Shown here: positions 42,210 to 49,730 of the stretch, piece by piece
How positions within the stretch are numbered: position 1 is the stretch's first letter
How the letters are laid out: every line of letters begins with the position of its first letter
Origin: JACVRW01 sp963826165
Lineage (GTDB): Bacteria > Actinomycetota > Thermoleophilia > Solirubrobacterales > Thermoleophilaceae
Assembly (NCBI GenBank): GCA_963826165.1
Contig: CAWGWC010000007.1
Location: forward strand, 310,001-374,000
Length of the DNA stretch: 64,000 nucleotides
Direction: 5' to 3'
Notes under the pieces: model-generated
The model's database searches: none
The model's input: the letters and a program-made list of their open reading frames with translations, nothing else
Told to the model about the DNA's origin: nothing
Made by a program: the position numbers and the translations under genes

Positions 42210-43712
42210 ATGGCGTCAGCCGAGGTCGAGGAGAGAGAACTTCTCAAGGCGATGGGTTGGTGGGACGGCTTCGTGGTCGCCCTCGCCAACCCCGGATTCC
42301 TGATCGCCGCATTGGGCGGGTCGATAGGTGTGCTCGGCACGACCGGCGCCTTCGTCCTGTGGTCCATCTCCATCACCCTGGGCGCACTGCAGAACAACAT
42401 CCACGCCGAGCTGGCGGCGATGTTCCCCTCCAAGTCCGGCGGCATCGCGCTCTACGCCCACGAGGCGTGGCGCAAGTACCTGACCGTCATCGGCCCGCTG
42501 GCCTCATTCGGCTATTGGATCGGCTGGTCGGTGGTGCTCTCGATCAACGGCCTCGTGGCCGGCACGCTCATCCAGGCCGAGTGGTTCTCCGACTCCACGT
42601 GGGCCGAGAACGCCGGCACGTTCGACCTCACGCTGCCGATCGCGATCGGCATCGCGCTGATCATCATCGTCTGGGCCTTCAACGTGTTCGGCGTGCGCCC
42701 GGCGGTGTGGTTCGGCTACGCCACCGGCGCCCTGCTGGTGATCCCCGCCTTCGTGCTCATGTTCCTGCCGTACCTGACCGGTGAGTGGTCGAGCTCGAAC
42801 ATGACCTGGGAGATCGGGGCCAACGGCGGCCTCGCGCTGGCCCTCGTGTGGCTCTACTTCATGTGCTGGTCCTCGTACGGGATCGAGGTGGTGGCCACGT
42901 TCGCCCCCGAGTACGAGGACACCGAGCGCGACACGGCCAAGGCCCTGCGTGCCGCCGCGCTGTTCTCGGCGCTGGTGTACGTCCTGCTGCCGCTGGGCGT
43001 GGGAGGAACCCTGGGCACCGCGACCATCGCCGAAGACGCCACGCTGATCGCCTTCTACACCCAGGCCTTCGACGTCCTCGTGGGGTCGGCCCTGGCCAAC
43101 GTGATGATCTTCTGTGTGGTGGCCGGGCTGATCCTGTCGATGAACACGGCCACCATGGACGGCTCGAGAGCCCTGTACGGGATCTCCCGCGACGGAATGA
43201 CGATCCGCGAGTTCGGCGTGCTCAACCGGTTCCACGTGCCGGGCCGCGCCATGACCCTCGACGCCATCCTCAACATCTTTCTCATCAGCGCCTTCGCCGG
43301 AGTGCTCGAGATCCTCGCGGTGTCGAACGTGGGCTACGTGTTCGCCACCTGTGCCGCGCTGTCCGGCTTCCTGCTGCTGCGAAAGGACCGCCCGAACTGG
43401 CCACGGCCGGTGCGCTTGGCCAATTGGTGGGTGCCGCTGGCGGGCTTCCTGCTGCTCTGCAACCTGACCTTCCTGGTGGTCGGCGGCTTCCTCTACTCCG
43501 GCGGCTTCCTCGGGATCGAGGGCTACGGCTACGGCTGGGACAAGACCCGCACCGGGCTGCTGGTGCTGGTGGCCGCGCTGGTCCTCTACGTGTGGCGCCA
43601 CGCCGTGCAGGACAAGCTGCCCATGAAGCTGCGCGAGGAAATCCCGCAGACGCCCGAGGAGGCGGCCGCCCACGCGGAGCTCAAGGCGGCGCCGACGTCG
43701 GCGCCGCTCTAG
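42210..43712 (+). CDS. APC-superfamily amino acid/amine permease
   Basis: The 500-residue protein has about 12 membrane helices and the APC-type N-terminus (VVALANPGFLIAALGGSIGVLG), with a long first loop and a short cytoplasmic C-terminal tail. The glycine-rich unwound part of helix 1 typical of APC carriers is recognisable. It is preceded by a perfect copy of the putative GntR operator, so its substrate is likely linked to the methylamine/methylated-amine genes. Candidates are an N-methylated amino acid, glutamate or gamma-glutamylmethylamide. The exact substrate is not readable. Confidence 0.85.
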   Translation: MASAEVEERELLKAMGWWDGFVVALANPGFLIAALGGSIGVLGTTGAFVLWSISITLGALQNNIHAELAAMFPSKSGGIALYAHEAWRKYLTVIGPLASFGYWIGWSVVLSINGLVAGTLIQAEWFSDSTWAENAGTFDLTLPIAIGIALIIIVWAFNVFGVRPAVWFGYATGALLVIPAFVLMFLPYLTGEWSSSNMTWEIGANGGLALALVWLYFMCWSSYGIEVVATFAPEYEDTERDTAKALRAAALFSALVYVLLPLGVGGTLGTATIAEDATLIAFYTQAFDVLVGSALANVMIFCVVAGLILSMNTATMDGSRALYGISRDGMTIREFGVLNRFHVPGRAMTLDAILNIFLISAFAGVLEILAVSNVGYVFATCAALSGFLLLRKDRPNWPRPVRLANWWVPLAGFLLLCNLTFLVVGGFLYSGGFLGIEGYGYGWDKTRTGLLVLVAALVLYVWRHAVQDKLPMKLREEIPQTPEEAAAHAELKAAPTSAPL

Positions 43713-43730
43713 GGCGCGGCCGGAGTACGC

Positions 43731-43887
43731 CGCGCTCCGCTCGCGGTCTGCGCGGCGGGCCGGCCGACCATGTGACATCGACCATGAAATAGAGGGTCAA
43801 TGTCACACGGTTGAATTCATCGCCCAGTTCCAACCCCTTCCCCAGCAGATCGTGGGCGCCCCACAGCGCCGCGCAGGGCTCGAGCGG
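43731..43887. repeat. Palindromic repeat element, copy 2 (convergent gap after the permease)
   Basis: CCGCTC-N6-TGCGCGGCG (43737-43757) is mirrored by CGCCGCGCA-N6-GAGCGG (43867-43887). The stretch 43834-43875 is the inverted counterpart of 34839-34880 (38 of 42 identical). Like copy 1, it fills a gap between two convergent genes. Its centre differs from copy 1 and carries the dyad at 43771-43807. No ORF is evident. Confidence 0.6.
43771..43807. promoter_or_regulatory. 12-of-13-bp dyad inside repeat copy 2
   Basis: TGTGACATCGACC (43771-43783) pairs with GGTCAATGTCACA (43795-43807) with one mismatch across an 11-base AT-rich loop. It could be a transcription terminator stem between convergent genes, or a protein-binding site. 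No T-run follows, so an intrinsic terminator is not typical. Confidence 0.4.
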
Positions 43888-43911
43888 AACGCCACCCCGG
43901 CCGCGGCCCGC

Positions 43912-44364
43912 TCAGTCCGCCCGCAGCTGCCACCTCGGCAGGCCGCTGATGGCCTGCCGGTAGCGCTTGCGGTGCACCGGCCGGAGGAAGACGAACCAGA
44001 CGATCAGTGCCACCGGCAGCAGGAAGAACACGCCCGGGTAGTTGCCGGTGAGCGTGAAGAAGATCGCCAGCAGCGCCACGCCCAGGGCAAAGCCCACGGG
44101 CAGCGCGCGGTAGCGCAGGCTCAGGCGGCGGATCTCCTCGTACTGCTCACGCGGTATGCGGGTGGTGTCGTAGGAGCGGCCGCAGCTCGGACACTCCCAG
44201 CGCTCCCCGTAGCCCAGCGCCGCCTTCTCTCCGCACTCGCACGAGACCGAGATCGGCGGACCCTTGACCACGGCGCCGGGGTCCTCCCAGTCGCGGCGCT
44301 GACGGCGCCGTTTGGGCTCCGTTTCCGCCCCATCCCCCGCTCGCCTGCGCTCGCGCCTTCCCAT
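43912..44364 (-). CDS. Membrane protein with a zinc-ribbon motif
   Basis: The 150-residue protein begins with ~30 highly basic residues. A zinc ribbon follows (CECGEKAALGYGERWECPSCGRS: two Cys pairs near residues 49-67), then two membrane helices (about residues 95-137) before a short basic tail. A nucleic-acid or protein contact via the ribbon is possible; the function is unknown. It is convergent with the permease across the repeat element. The start is the ATG at 44364. Confidence 0.68.
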   Translation of the reverse strand: MGRRERRRAGDGAETEPKRRRQRRDWEDPGAVVKGPPISVSCECGEKAALGYGERWECPSCGRSYDTTRIPREQYEEIRRLSLRYRALPVGFALGVALLAIFFTLTGNYPGVFFLLPVALIVWFVFLRPVHRKRYRQAISGLPRWQLRAD

Positions 44365-44425
44365 CGCGCTCAGTCTCTCACCTGACGGACCGATTAGCTC
44401 GCGCTCGCTGGCAGGTCTGAGGGAC

Positions 44426-44851
44426 ATGCCCACGCATCCACAACCCGTGACCCTCAGCTTGCCCACCGCCGATCGCCGCACCTCGTTCGCGTTCTACCGC
44501 GACGGACTCGACTTCGAACCGATCGGAGAGCCGGCCGAGGACGGCGTCCCCGAGCCGCTGCAGTTCGTGCTGAACGACGGGCTGCGCCTGATGCTCGTGC
44601 CCACGGGCGGCTTCGGCTGGGTCGCCGGCGACCGCGAGGTGGCGCCGGCGGGGACCAGCGAGTGCGTTCTTGCGCTCGGAACCGAGAGCGACGACGAGGT
44701 GGAGGAGATCGTCCGGCGCGCCGTGGCCGCGGGTGCCACCGTGGTCACCGAGCCCGGCGACCAGCCCTGGGGCTACGCCGGCGCCTTCGCGGATCCCGAC
44801 GGGCACGTGTGGATGGTCGATTCGAAGGCCGGGCCCGGCCTCGGCGGCTAG
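44426..44851 (+). CDS. VOC (glyoxalase/dioxygenase superfamily) protein
   Basis: The 141-residue protein has a vicinal-oxygen-chelate fold: VTLSLPTADRRTSFAFYRDGLDFEP at the start, and the C-terminal GAFADPDGHVWMVDS, typical of glyoxalase/bleomycin-resistance proteins. The metal Glu/His ligands are only partly conserved. The substrate is unknown. The start is the ATG at 44426. It ends in a 4-bp overlap with the convergent FAD oxidoreductase gene. Confidence 0.78.
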   Translation: MPTHPQPVTLSLPTADRRTSFAFYRDGLDFEPIGEPAEDGVPEPLQFVLNDGLRLMLVPTGGFGWVAGDREVAPAGTSECVLALGTESDDEVEEIVRRAVAAGATVVTEPGDQPWGYAGAFADPDGHVWMVDSKAGPGLGG

Positions 44852-46110
44852 CTCCAGGGGTACGGGCTGTTCGACACCGGGTGCAGGTCGCCGGTGGCGA
44901 AGCGCTCGTACCGGAACGGGTGCAGCAGGCTGGAGTGCTCGCCCAGCAGCACGCGGGCGATCTCCTTGCCCACGGCGATCATCTTGTAGCCGTGGTTGGA
45001 GTCCGCGGCCACGAACACGTTCGGGCGCATCTGGTCGAACACCGGGAAGTTGTCCGCGGTGAACGCTCCGACGCCGCCGGAGCGAACCCCCTTGTAGACA
45101 GAGCGCTTGCCCTCGAAGCGGCCCATGCAGTGCGAGAGCGCCGCGGACCACAGGTCGGGGAAGCCCGGCTCGACGCTCCCGGTGGGATAGGGATCGACCT
45201 GAAACTCGTGGCCCATGGGCAACGGCGAGGCGCCGCCCTGCACGCTGTGCTTGTCCTGCTTGAAGTAGATCCCCCACTGCTCGTCGGTCACGAGCGCTCC
45301 GGTGTCGTCGTGAAGCGGGGCGTTCGAGTCCACGTGGATGACCGGCGGCAGCGCGCCGTCGCTGGTCACGAACATCGAGGGATCGACGTCGATCTCTCCC
45401 TCCTGCAGGTACCAGTACGTCCACATCTCCGTCTCGACGCCGGCCACCTCGAGCCGGCGCGGCAGCCCGAGCTTCTCCCACAGCCCTGCGATCCAGGGCC
45501 CGACGGCCACCACCACGTGCTCGGGTGCGATCGGACCGGCGCTGGTGTCCACCCGCGTGACGGCGCCGGAGCCGTCGAGCTCGAAGCCGATGACCTCCAC
45601 GCCCTCTTCGATGGTCGCTCCCGCCTCGCGCGCCTTGGAGGCCAGCCCGAGCATCGAGTCGCGGTTGTAGGCAAAGCCGCCCCGGTGCTCGTGCAGGCAG
45701 ACGCTCAGACCCGGCGCGCGCCAGTCGTCGAACAGCGAGCGCATGTGACGGTCCACCTCCGCCTCGCCCGTGATGAGCTCGGACTCGTAGCCGATCCGCT
45801 GCTGGCGCTCGAACACCGTGGCCAGGTCGTCCTGCTGTGCGCCGTCGCCGAGGGCGATGTAGCCCGAGCCGTGGTAAGCGAAGGTCTCGGGGTCCGACTC
45901 CCAGATCTCCACGCAGGCGGCCATCAGCTCGGACATGGCGGGCTGGAAGTAGTTGTTGCGCACCACCCCGCAGGCGATGCCCGAGGCTCCGGCGGCGACG
46001 CCGGTCTTGTCCACCACGAGCACGTCGCGCTCGCCCTGCGCCGCCAGGTGCCAGGCGGTGGACAGGCCGTGTACGCCGGCGCCTATGACCAGGTGCCGAA
46101 CAGAACGCAT
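44848..46110 (-). CDS. FAD-dependent oxidoreductase, sarcosine oxidase beta/DadA-like
   Basis: The 420-residue protein has the Rossmann FAD motif VIGAGVHGLSTAWHLA and the family C-terminal motif SGGVGAFTADNFPVFDQM, followed by HGYKMIAVGKEIARVLLGE. It belongs to the D-amino-acid/sarcosine oxidase fold, related to MgdA at 53818, but it is a separate subfamily. It is the last gene of the mgsC-147aa-FAD block, one base after the 147-aa gene. It may be a second amine dehydrogenase or oxidase acting on N-methylglutamate, N-methylated amino acids or glutamate-derived amides. The substrate is unknown. Confidence 0.82.
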   Translation of the reverse strand: MRSVRHLVIGAGVHGLSTAWHLAAQGERDVLVVDKTGVAAGASGIACGVVRNNYFQPAMSELMAACVEIWESDPETFAYHGSGYIALGDGAQQDDLATVFERQQRIGYESELITGEAEVDRHMRSLFDDWRAPGLSVCLHEHRGGFAYNRDSMLGLASKAREAGATIEEGVEVIGFELDGSGAVTRVDTSAGPIAPEHVVVAVGPWIAGLWEKLGLPRRLEVAGVETEMWTYWYLQEGEIDVDPSMFVTSDGALPPVIHVDSNAPLHDDTGALVTDEQWGIYFKQDKHSVQGGASPLPMGHEFQVDPYPTGSVEPGFPDLWSAALSHCMGRFEGKRSVYKGVRSGGVGAFTADNFPVFDQMRPNVFVAADSNHGYKMIAVGKEIARVLLGEHSSLLHPFRYERFATGDLHPVSNSPYPWS

Positions 46111-46111
46111 G

Positions 46112-46555
46112 TCAGTGAGCCGGCGGCTCCCAGCCCTCGAGGACGGGAGCGCGCCAGTCGGCGCCCACGGTCTTGGAGTTCTCCACCCAGGGCCCCAGCT
46201 CGGGCTGGGGGAACTTGCAGTGGATCTCCTTGAGACGGATGCCGTAGGAGTTGCCCGACTGGAGGTGCGCCATCAGCACCTTGCGCGCGATCTCGTTCTC
46301 GCGGCCTTCGGGGATCGGGAAGTGAATCTTCAGAAAGGAGTTCGAGTAGCGGTCGAAGACGGCGGGCATACCCTCCTCCTCGAGCAGCTCGATGTCCTCG
46401 AGCCAGTTGATGTCCTGGCCCGGGGTGGACGCCATGAGGTCGATGTCCTCCAGCTCGCCGATGTCCTCCTGGTAGGGGAAGCGCCGGCCCGACAGGAACT
46501 CGGAGTCGATCGACTGGATCTTCTCCGGCTCGCCCCTCTCCTCGAAGCCGGTCAC
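46112..46555 (-). CDS. Unknown acidic 147-residue protein in the mgs operon
   Basis: The GTG start overlaps the mgsC stop (GTGA), and the gene is directly followed by the FAD oxidoreductase. The product is acidic in the first half (DIGELEDIDLMASTPGQDINWLEDIELLEEEG) and more globular in the second (NSFLKIHFPIPEG, GIRLKEIHCKFPQPELGPWVE). No Fe-S, signal or membrane motif is seen, and I do not recognise the family. Position suggests an accessory subunit of N-methylglutamate synthase or of the adjacent FAD enzyme. Confidence 0.65.
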   Translation of the reverse strand: MTGFEERGEPEKIQSIDSEFLSGRRFPYQEDIGELEDIDLMASTPGQDINWLEDIELLEEEGMPAVFDRYSNSFLKIHFPIPEGRENEIARKVLMAHLQSGNSYGIRLKEIHCKFPQPELGPWVENSKTVGADWRAPVLEGWEPPAH

Positions 46556-47982
46556 CGCGCCTCCTCGCGTACCGCGGGCAGCTCGTCGACCGGGTTCTCC
46601 AGGTAGCGGTCGAGCATCGTCTTGATCTCTTCCAGCGCGCGGCTCTCGGAGACCCCGGGCACGTAGTCGGTGCCCGCCAGCGGCACGCGGGCCATCGCGG
46701 CCGCCTCGGTGGTCAGGGCCGCCAGGTCCTCGGGCTCGAGCGAATGGATGTTGGTCTTGCCGCAGGCCCGGGCCAGCATCTGCACCTCGAGCGTGAGCGT
46801 ATGGAGGAAGTTGTAGACCCGGCCCGCCGCCTCCTCCACGTTCAGCCGCTTGCGCAGCTCCGGGTCCTGGGTGGTGATGCCCACCGGGCAGCGGCCGGTG
46901 TGGCAGTGGTAGCACTGGCCCGCCGGCACGCCGATCGTGCCCTCGTAGTCGGTGACGCCCGGGATCTCCTTGTTGCAGTTGAGCGCCATCAGCGACGAAT
47001 GGCCGATGGCCACCGCCTTGGCTCCCAGGGCCAGGCACTTGGCGATGTCGCCACCGTTGCGGATCCCGCCGGCCACCACGAGATCGACCTCGTCGGCCAG
47101 GCCGACGTCCTCGAGCGCGCGGCGCGCCTCGGGGATGGCCGCCATCAGCGGAATGCCCGTCTCCTCGGAGGCCACGTGGGGGCCCGCGCCCGTGCCGCCC
47201 TCCGCGCCGTCCAGGTAGATGATGTCCGGCCCGCACTTGGCCGCCATCCGCACGTCGTCGTAGACCCGCGCGGCGCCGAGCTTGAGCTGGATCGGGATCT
47301 CGTAGTTGGTGGCCTCGCGCGTCTCCTGGACCTTCAGAGAGAGGTCGTCGGGGCCAAGCCAGTCCGGATGGCGCGCGGGCGAGCGCTGGTCGATCCCGGC
47401 CGGCAGCGAGCGCATCTCGGCCACCTGCTCGGTGACCTTCTGGCCCATCAGATGGCCGCCCAGGCCGACCTTGCAGCCCTGCCCGATGAAGAACTCCACG
47501 GCGTCGGCCAGCATCAGATGGTGCGGGTTGAACCCGTACCGGCTCTGGATGATCTGGTAGTACCACTTGGTCGAGAGGTCGCGCTCGGGCGGGATCATTC
47601 CGCCCTCGCCGGAGCAGGTGGCGGTGCCGGCCATGGAGGCGCCCTTGGCCAGCGCCATCTTGGCCTCGATCGACAGCGCGCCGAAGCTCATGCCCGTGAT
47701 GTAGACGGGGATGTCGAGCTCGATCGGCTTCTTGGCGAAGCGCGCGCCCAGAACCGTCTTGGTCTCGCACTTCTCGCGGTAGCCCTCGATCACGAAGCGG
47801 GTGAGCGTGCCCGGGAGGAAGATCAGCTCGTCCCAGTGAGGGATCTTCTTGAACATCGAGAAGCCACGCATCCGGTAGCGGCCGAGCTCGGCCTTCATGT
47901 GGATGTCGTCGATGACCTCCGGGGTGAAGATCTTGCTGCGGCCGAGGATGGTCTTCTGTGAGGGTGCGTTCTCGTCTGCCAT
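46552..47982 (-). CDS. mgsC: N-methylglutamate synthase subunit C (glutamate synthase FMN/Fe-S domain)
   Basis: The 476-residue protein is a full FMN-binding glutamate synthase domain, with VYITGMSFGALSIEAKMAL, GGHLMGQKVTEQVAEM, IIYLDGAEGGTGAGP and VVAGGIRNGGDIAKCLALGAK. It carries an Fe-S motif, C357-x2-C360-x4-C365 (QCYHCHTGRCPVGI), like the [3Fe-4S] site of glutamate synthases. With MgsA/MgsB it should form N-methylglutamate from gamma-glutamylmethylamide or methylamine and 2-oxoglutarate. The ATG at 47982 is 16 bp after mgsB. The paralog at 12730 lacks the cysteines. Confidence 0.88.
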   Translation of the reverse strand: MADENAPSQKTILGRSKIFTPEVIDDIHMKAELGRYRMRGFSMFKKIPHWDELIFLPGTLTRFVIEGYREKCETKTVLGARFAKKPIELDIPVYITGMSFGALSIEAKMALAKGASMAGTATCSGEGGMIPPERDLSTKWYYQIIQSRYGFNPHHLMLADAVEFFIGQGCKVGLGGHLMGQKVTEQVAEMRSLPAGIDQRSPARHPDWLGPDDLSLKVQETREATNYEIPIQLKLGAARVYDDVRMAAKCGPDIIYLDGAEGGTGAGPHVASEETGIPLMAAIPEARRALEDVGLADEVDLVVAGGIRNGGDIAKCLALGAKAVAIGHSSLMALNCNKEIPGVTDYEGTIGVPAGQCYHCHTGRCPVGITTQDPELRKRLNVEEAAGRVYNFLHTLTLEVQMLARACGKTNIHSLEPEDLAALTTEAAAMARVPLAGTDYVPGVSESRALEEIKTMLDRYLENPVDELPAVREEAR

Positions 47983-47998
47983 GCGTGGGTCTCCGGCC

Positions 47999-48790
47999 TC
48001 AGAGGACGAGCTTGCGCTCGCTCGGCTCGAGGCTGTCGTAGTTGTAGAGCTTCTTCCCACATACGAACTTGGTGAGCTCAGGGGGTGAACCGAGGCCGTA
48101 GATCGAGAACTTCCGCTCGACCAGCTCCGTGTCGGCGTCTGTCCATTCGCCCTCCACGCAGTCCACGCCGAGCGAGGCGACCTTGCCAGCCACGTACAGG
48201 GTCCCGTCGTACATCGAGTCCCCGAGGCCGTGGCCCACGTCGCCGAGGATGATCTGGCGCCCGCGCTGCATCATGAAGCCGGTCATCGAGCCGGCGCTGC
48301 CCATCACGATGATGGTGCCGCCCTTCTGATCGATGCCGGTGCGAGCGCCGGTGCGGCCCTTGATCACCAGGTCGCCTCCGCGCAGCGCAGCGCCGGCCAG
48401 CGATCCGGAGTTGCTCTCGATCACCACGGTGCCGGACATCATGTTCTCCGCCACCGACCAGCCCACGCGGCCGTTCACCTGCACCTCGCCACCGTCGAGC
48501 AGGCCGAGGCCGAAGTAGCCCAGGCTGCCGTCGAAGGTGAGGCGACAGCGGGTGAGGATGCCCACCCCGAGCGAGTGTCGTGAGCTGGGGTTGGCCACGG
48601 TCACGTCCGTGACGCCCTGCTCGTAGAGCAGCCAGCGCAGCTCGGCGTTGATCTGGCGGGTGGAGAGGTCGCGCGCGTCGAAGCGTGCCGTGTGGCCTTC
48701 GATCTCGGCGATCTTCGGAATTGTCCCGTCGAGCTCGACGAGCCCACGGGCGTCGTAGGTGGCGGCGCCCACCTGCTCTACCTGCTCCAT
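47999..48790 (-). CDS. mgsB: N-methylglutamate synthase subunit B (GXGXG domain)
   Basis: The 263-residue beta-helix protein has GXGXG repeats: GYFGLGLLDGGEVQVNGRVG, NMMSGTVVIESNSGSLAGAALRGGDLVIKGRTG and GSAGSMTGFMMQRGRQIILGDVGHGLGDSMYDG. It corresponds to the C-terminal module of the large glutamate synthase subunit and to GlxC. The start at 48790 overlaps the mgsA stop region by 13 bp. It lies between mgsA and mgsC in the usual order. Confidence 0.87.
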   Translation of the reverse strand: MEQVEQVGAATYDARGLVELDGTIPKIAEIEGHTARFDARDLSTRQINAELRWLLYEQGVTDVTVANPSSRHSLGVGILTRCRLTFDGSLGYFGLGLLDGGEVQVNGRVGWSVAENMMSGTVVIESNSGSLAGAALRGGDLVIKGRTGARTGIDQKGGTIIVMGSAGSMTGFMMQRGRQIILGDVGHGLGDSMYDGTLYVAGKVASLGVDCVEGEWTDADTELVERKFSIYGLGSPPELTKFVCGKKLYNYDSLEPSERKLVL

Positions 48791-49713
48791 ACCAGCACCT
48801 CCCCCTCGTACGGATCGTAGGTCTCGATCTCGTGGTCGACCACCTTGCGAATGGCGATCTCCTCCGAGGCCAGAGCCACGATGTCGTCGGACTCGTAGAG
48901 GACGAGCGGCTTGGCGCCGAGCTCGTCCTTGGCCACTCCGAGGGCCTCCTCGGTGACGCAGATGTAGGTGAAGGCCCCGTCGAGCTCGCTCAGGCTGAGC
49001 CGCATGGCGTCCTCGAGCGAGTCGCCCTGGGCCATCCGCTCCGCGAGATACACGGCGATGATCTCGGAGTCGCACTCGGACTGGAAGCGGTGGCCAGAGC
49101 GCTCCAGGCGCCGGCGCCACATGTGGTAGTTGGTGAGCTGCCCGTTGTGGACCACGGCCACGTCCGGGAACGGGTAGGCCCAGTAGGGATGGGCGTTGGC
49201 GATGTCCACGTCGGACTCGGTGGCCATGCGCGCGTGGCCGATGGCGTGGGTGCCGATGAAGTCGTCGAGCTCGTAGTCGGCGGCCACCGTCTCGGCGTCG
49301 CCGAGGTCCTTGATGATCTCGAGGGTGTGGCCCAGCGAGAGCACCTCCGTATGGCGCACGTCCTCCACGTAGTCGGCCAGTTCCTTCAGGTCGCCGTCGA
49401 AGCCGAACGTCACCGTCATGGCGTGGTCCGAGGTGGAACGCACGTCCTCCACCTGTGCGCCCATCGAGCGCATGCGGGACTCGACCTCGGAGCGCTGACG
49501 GCGCAGCCGGCCGTCGAGCTCGAAGTCCGCGTGCCCGTTGGCCTCGGCCAGCTTCACGTGGACGACGTAGTTGGCGGCCGCCGGGCGATACAGCGCGTAC
49601 CCGGTGGAGTCGGGCCCGCGGTGCTTCATGGCCTGAAGCATCGCCGTCATGTCCGCGCCCACCCGGTGCTCACCGCCCCCGTCGCGGTAGATGATGCCTG
49701 CGATTCCGCACAT
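48778..49713 (-). CDS. mgsA: N-methylglutamate synthase subunit A (class II amidotransferase)
   Basis: The 311-residue protein begins MCGIAGIIYRDGG, so Cys2 is the nucleophile of a class II glutamine amidotransferase. HRGPDSTGYALYRP, GHARMATES and VVHNGQLTNYHMWRRRLE are also present. It should release methylamine or ammonia from a gamma-glutamyl amide. In known N-methylglutamate pathways MgsA has this domain alone. The start at 49713 is 17 bp downstream of gmaS. Confidence 0.88.
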   Translation of the reverse strand: MCGIAGIIYRDGGGEHRVGADMTAMLQAMKHRGPDSTGYALYRPAAANYVVHVKLAEANGHADFELDGRLRRQRSEVESRMRSMGAQVEDVRSTSDHAMTVTFGFDGDLKELADYVEDVRHTEVLSLGHTLEIIKDLGDAETVAADYELDDFIGTHAIGHARMATESDVDIANAHPYWAYPFPDVAVVHNGQLTNYHMWRRRLERSGHRFQSECDSEIIAVYLAERMAQGDSLEDAMRLSLSELDGAFTYICVTEEALGVAKDELGAKPLVLYESDDIVALASEEIAIRKVVDHEIETYDPYEGEVLVWSR

Positions 49714-49730
49714 GGTTGCTCCTCCGCCCG

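Noticed and set aside
43771..43807. Intrinsic terminator
   Set aside because: The stem is AT-rich in the loop and lacks a following T-run on either strand.
34821..43887. Composite transposon bounded by the two inverted elements
   Set aside because: No transposase, integrase or target duplication is visible, and both elements fit neatly into convergent gaps. A repeat family is the simpler reading.
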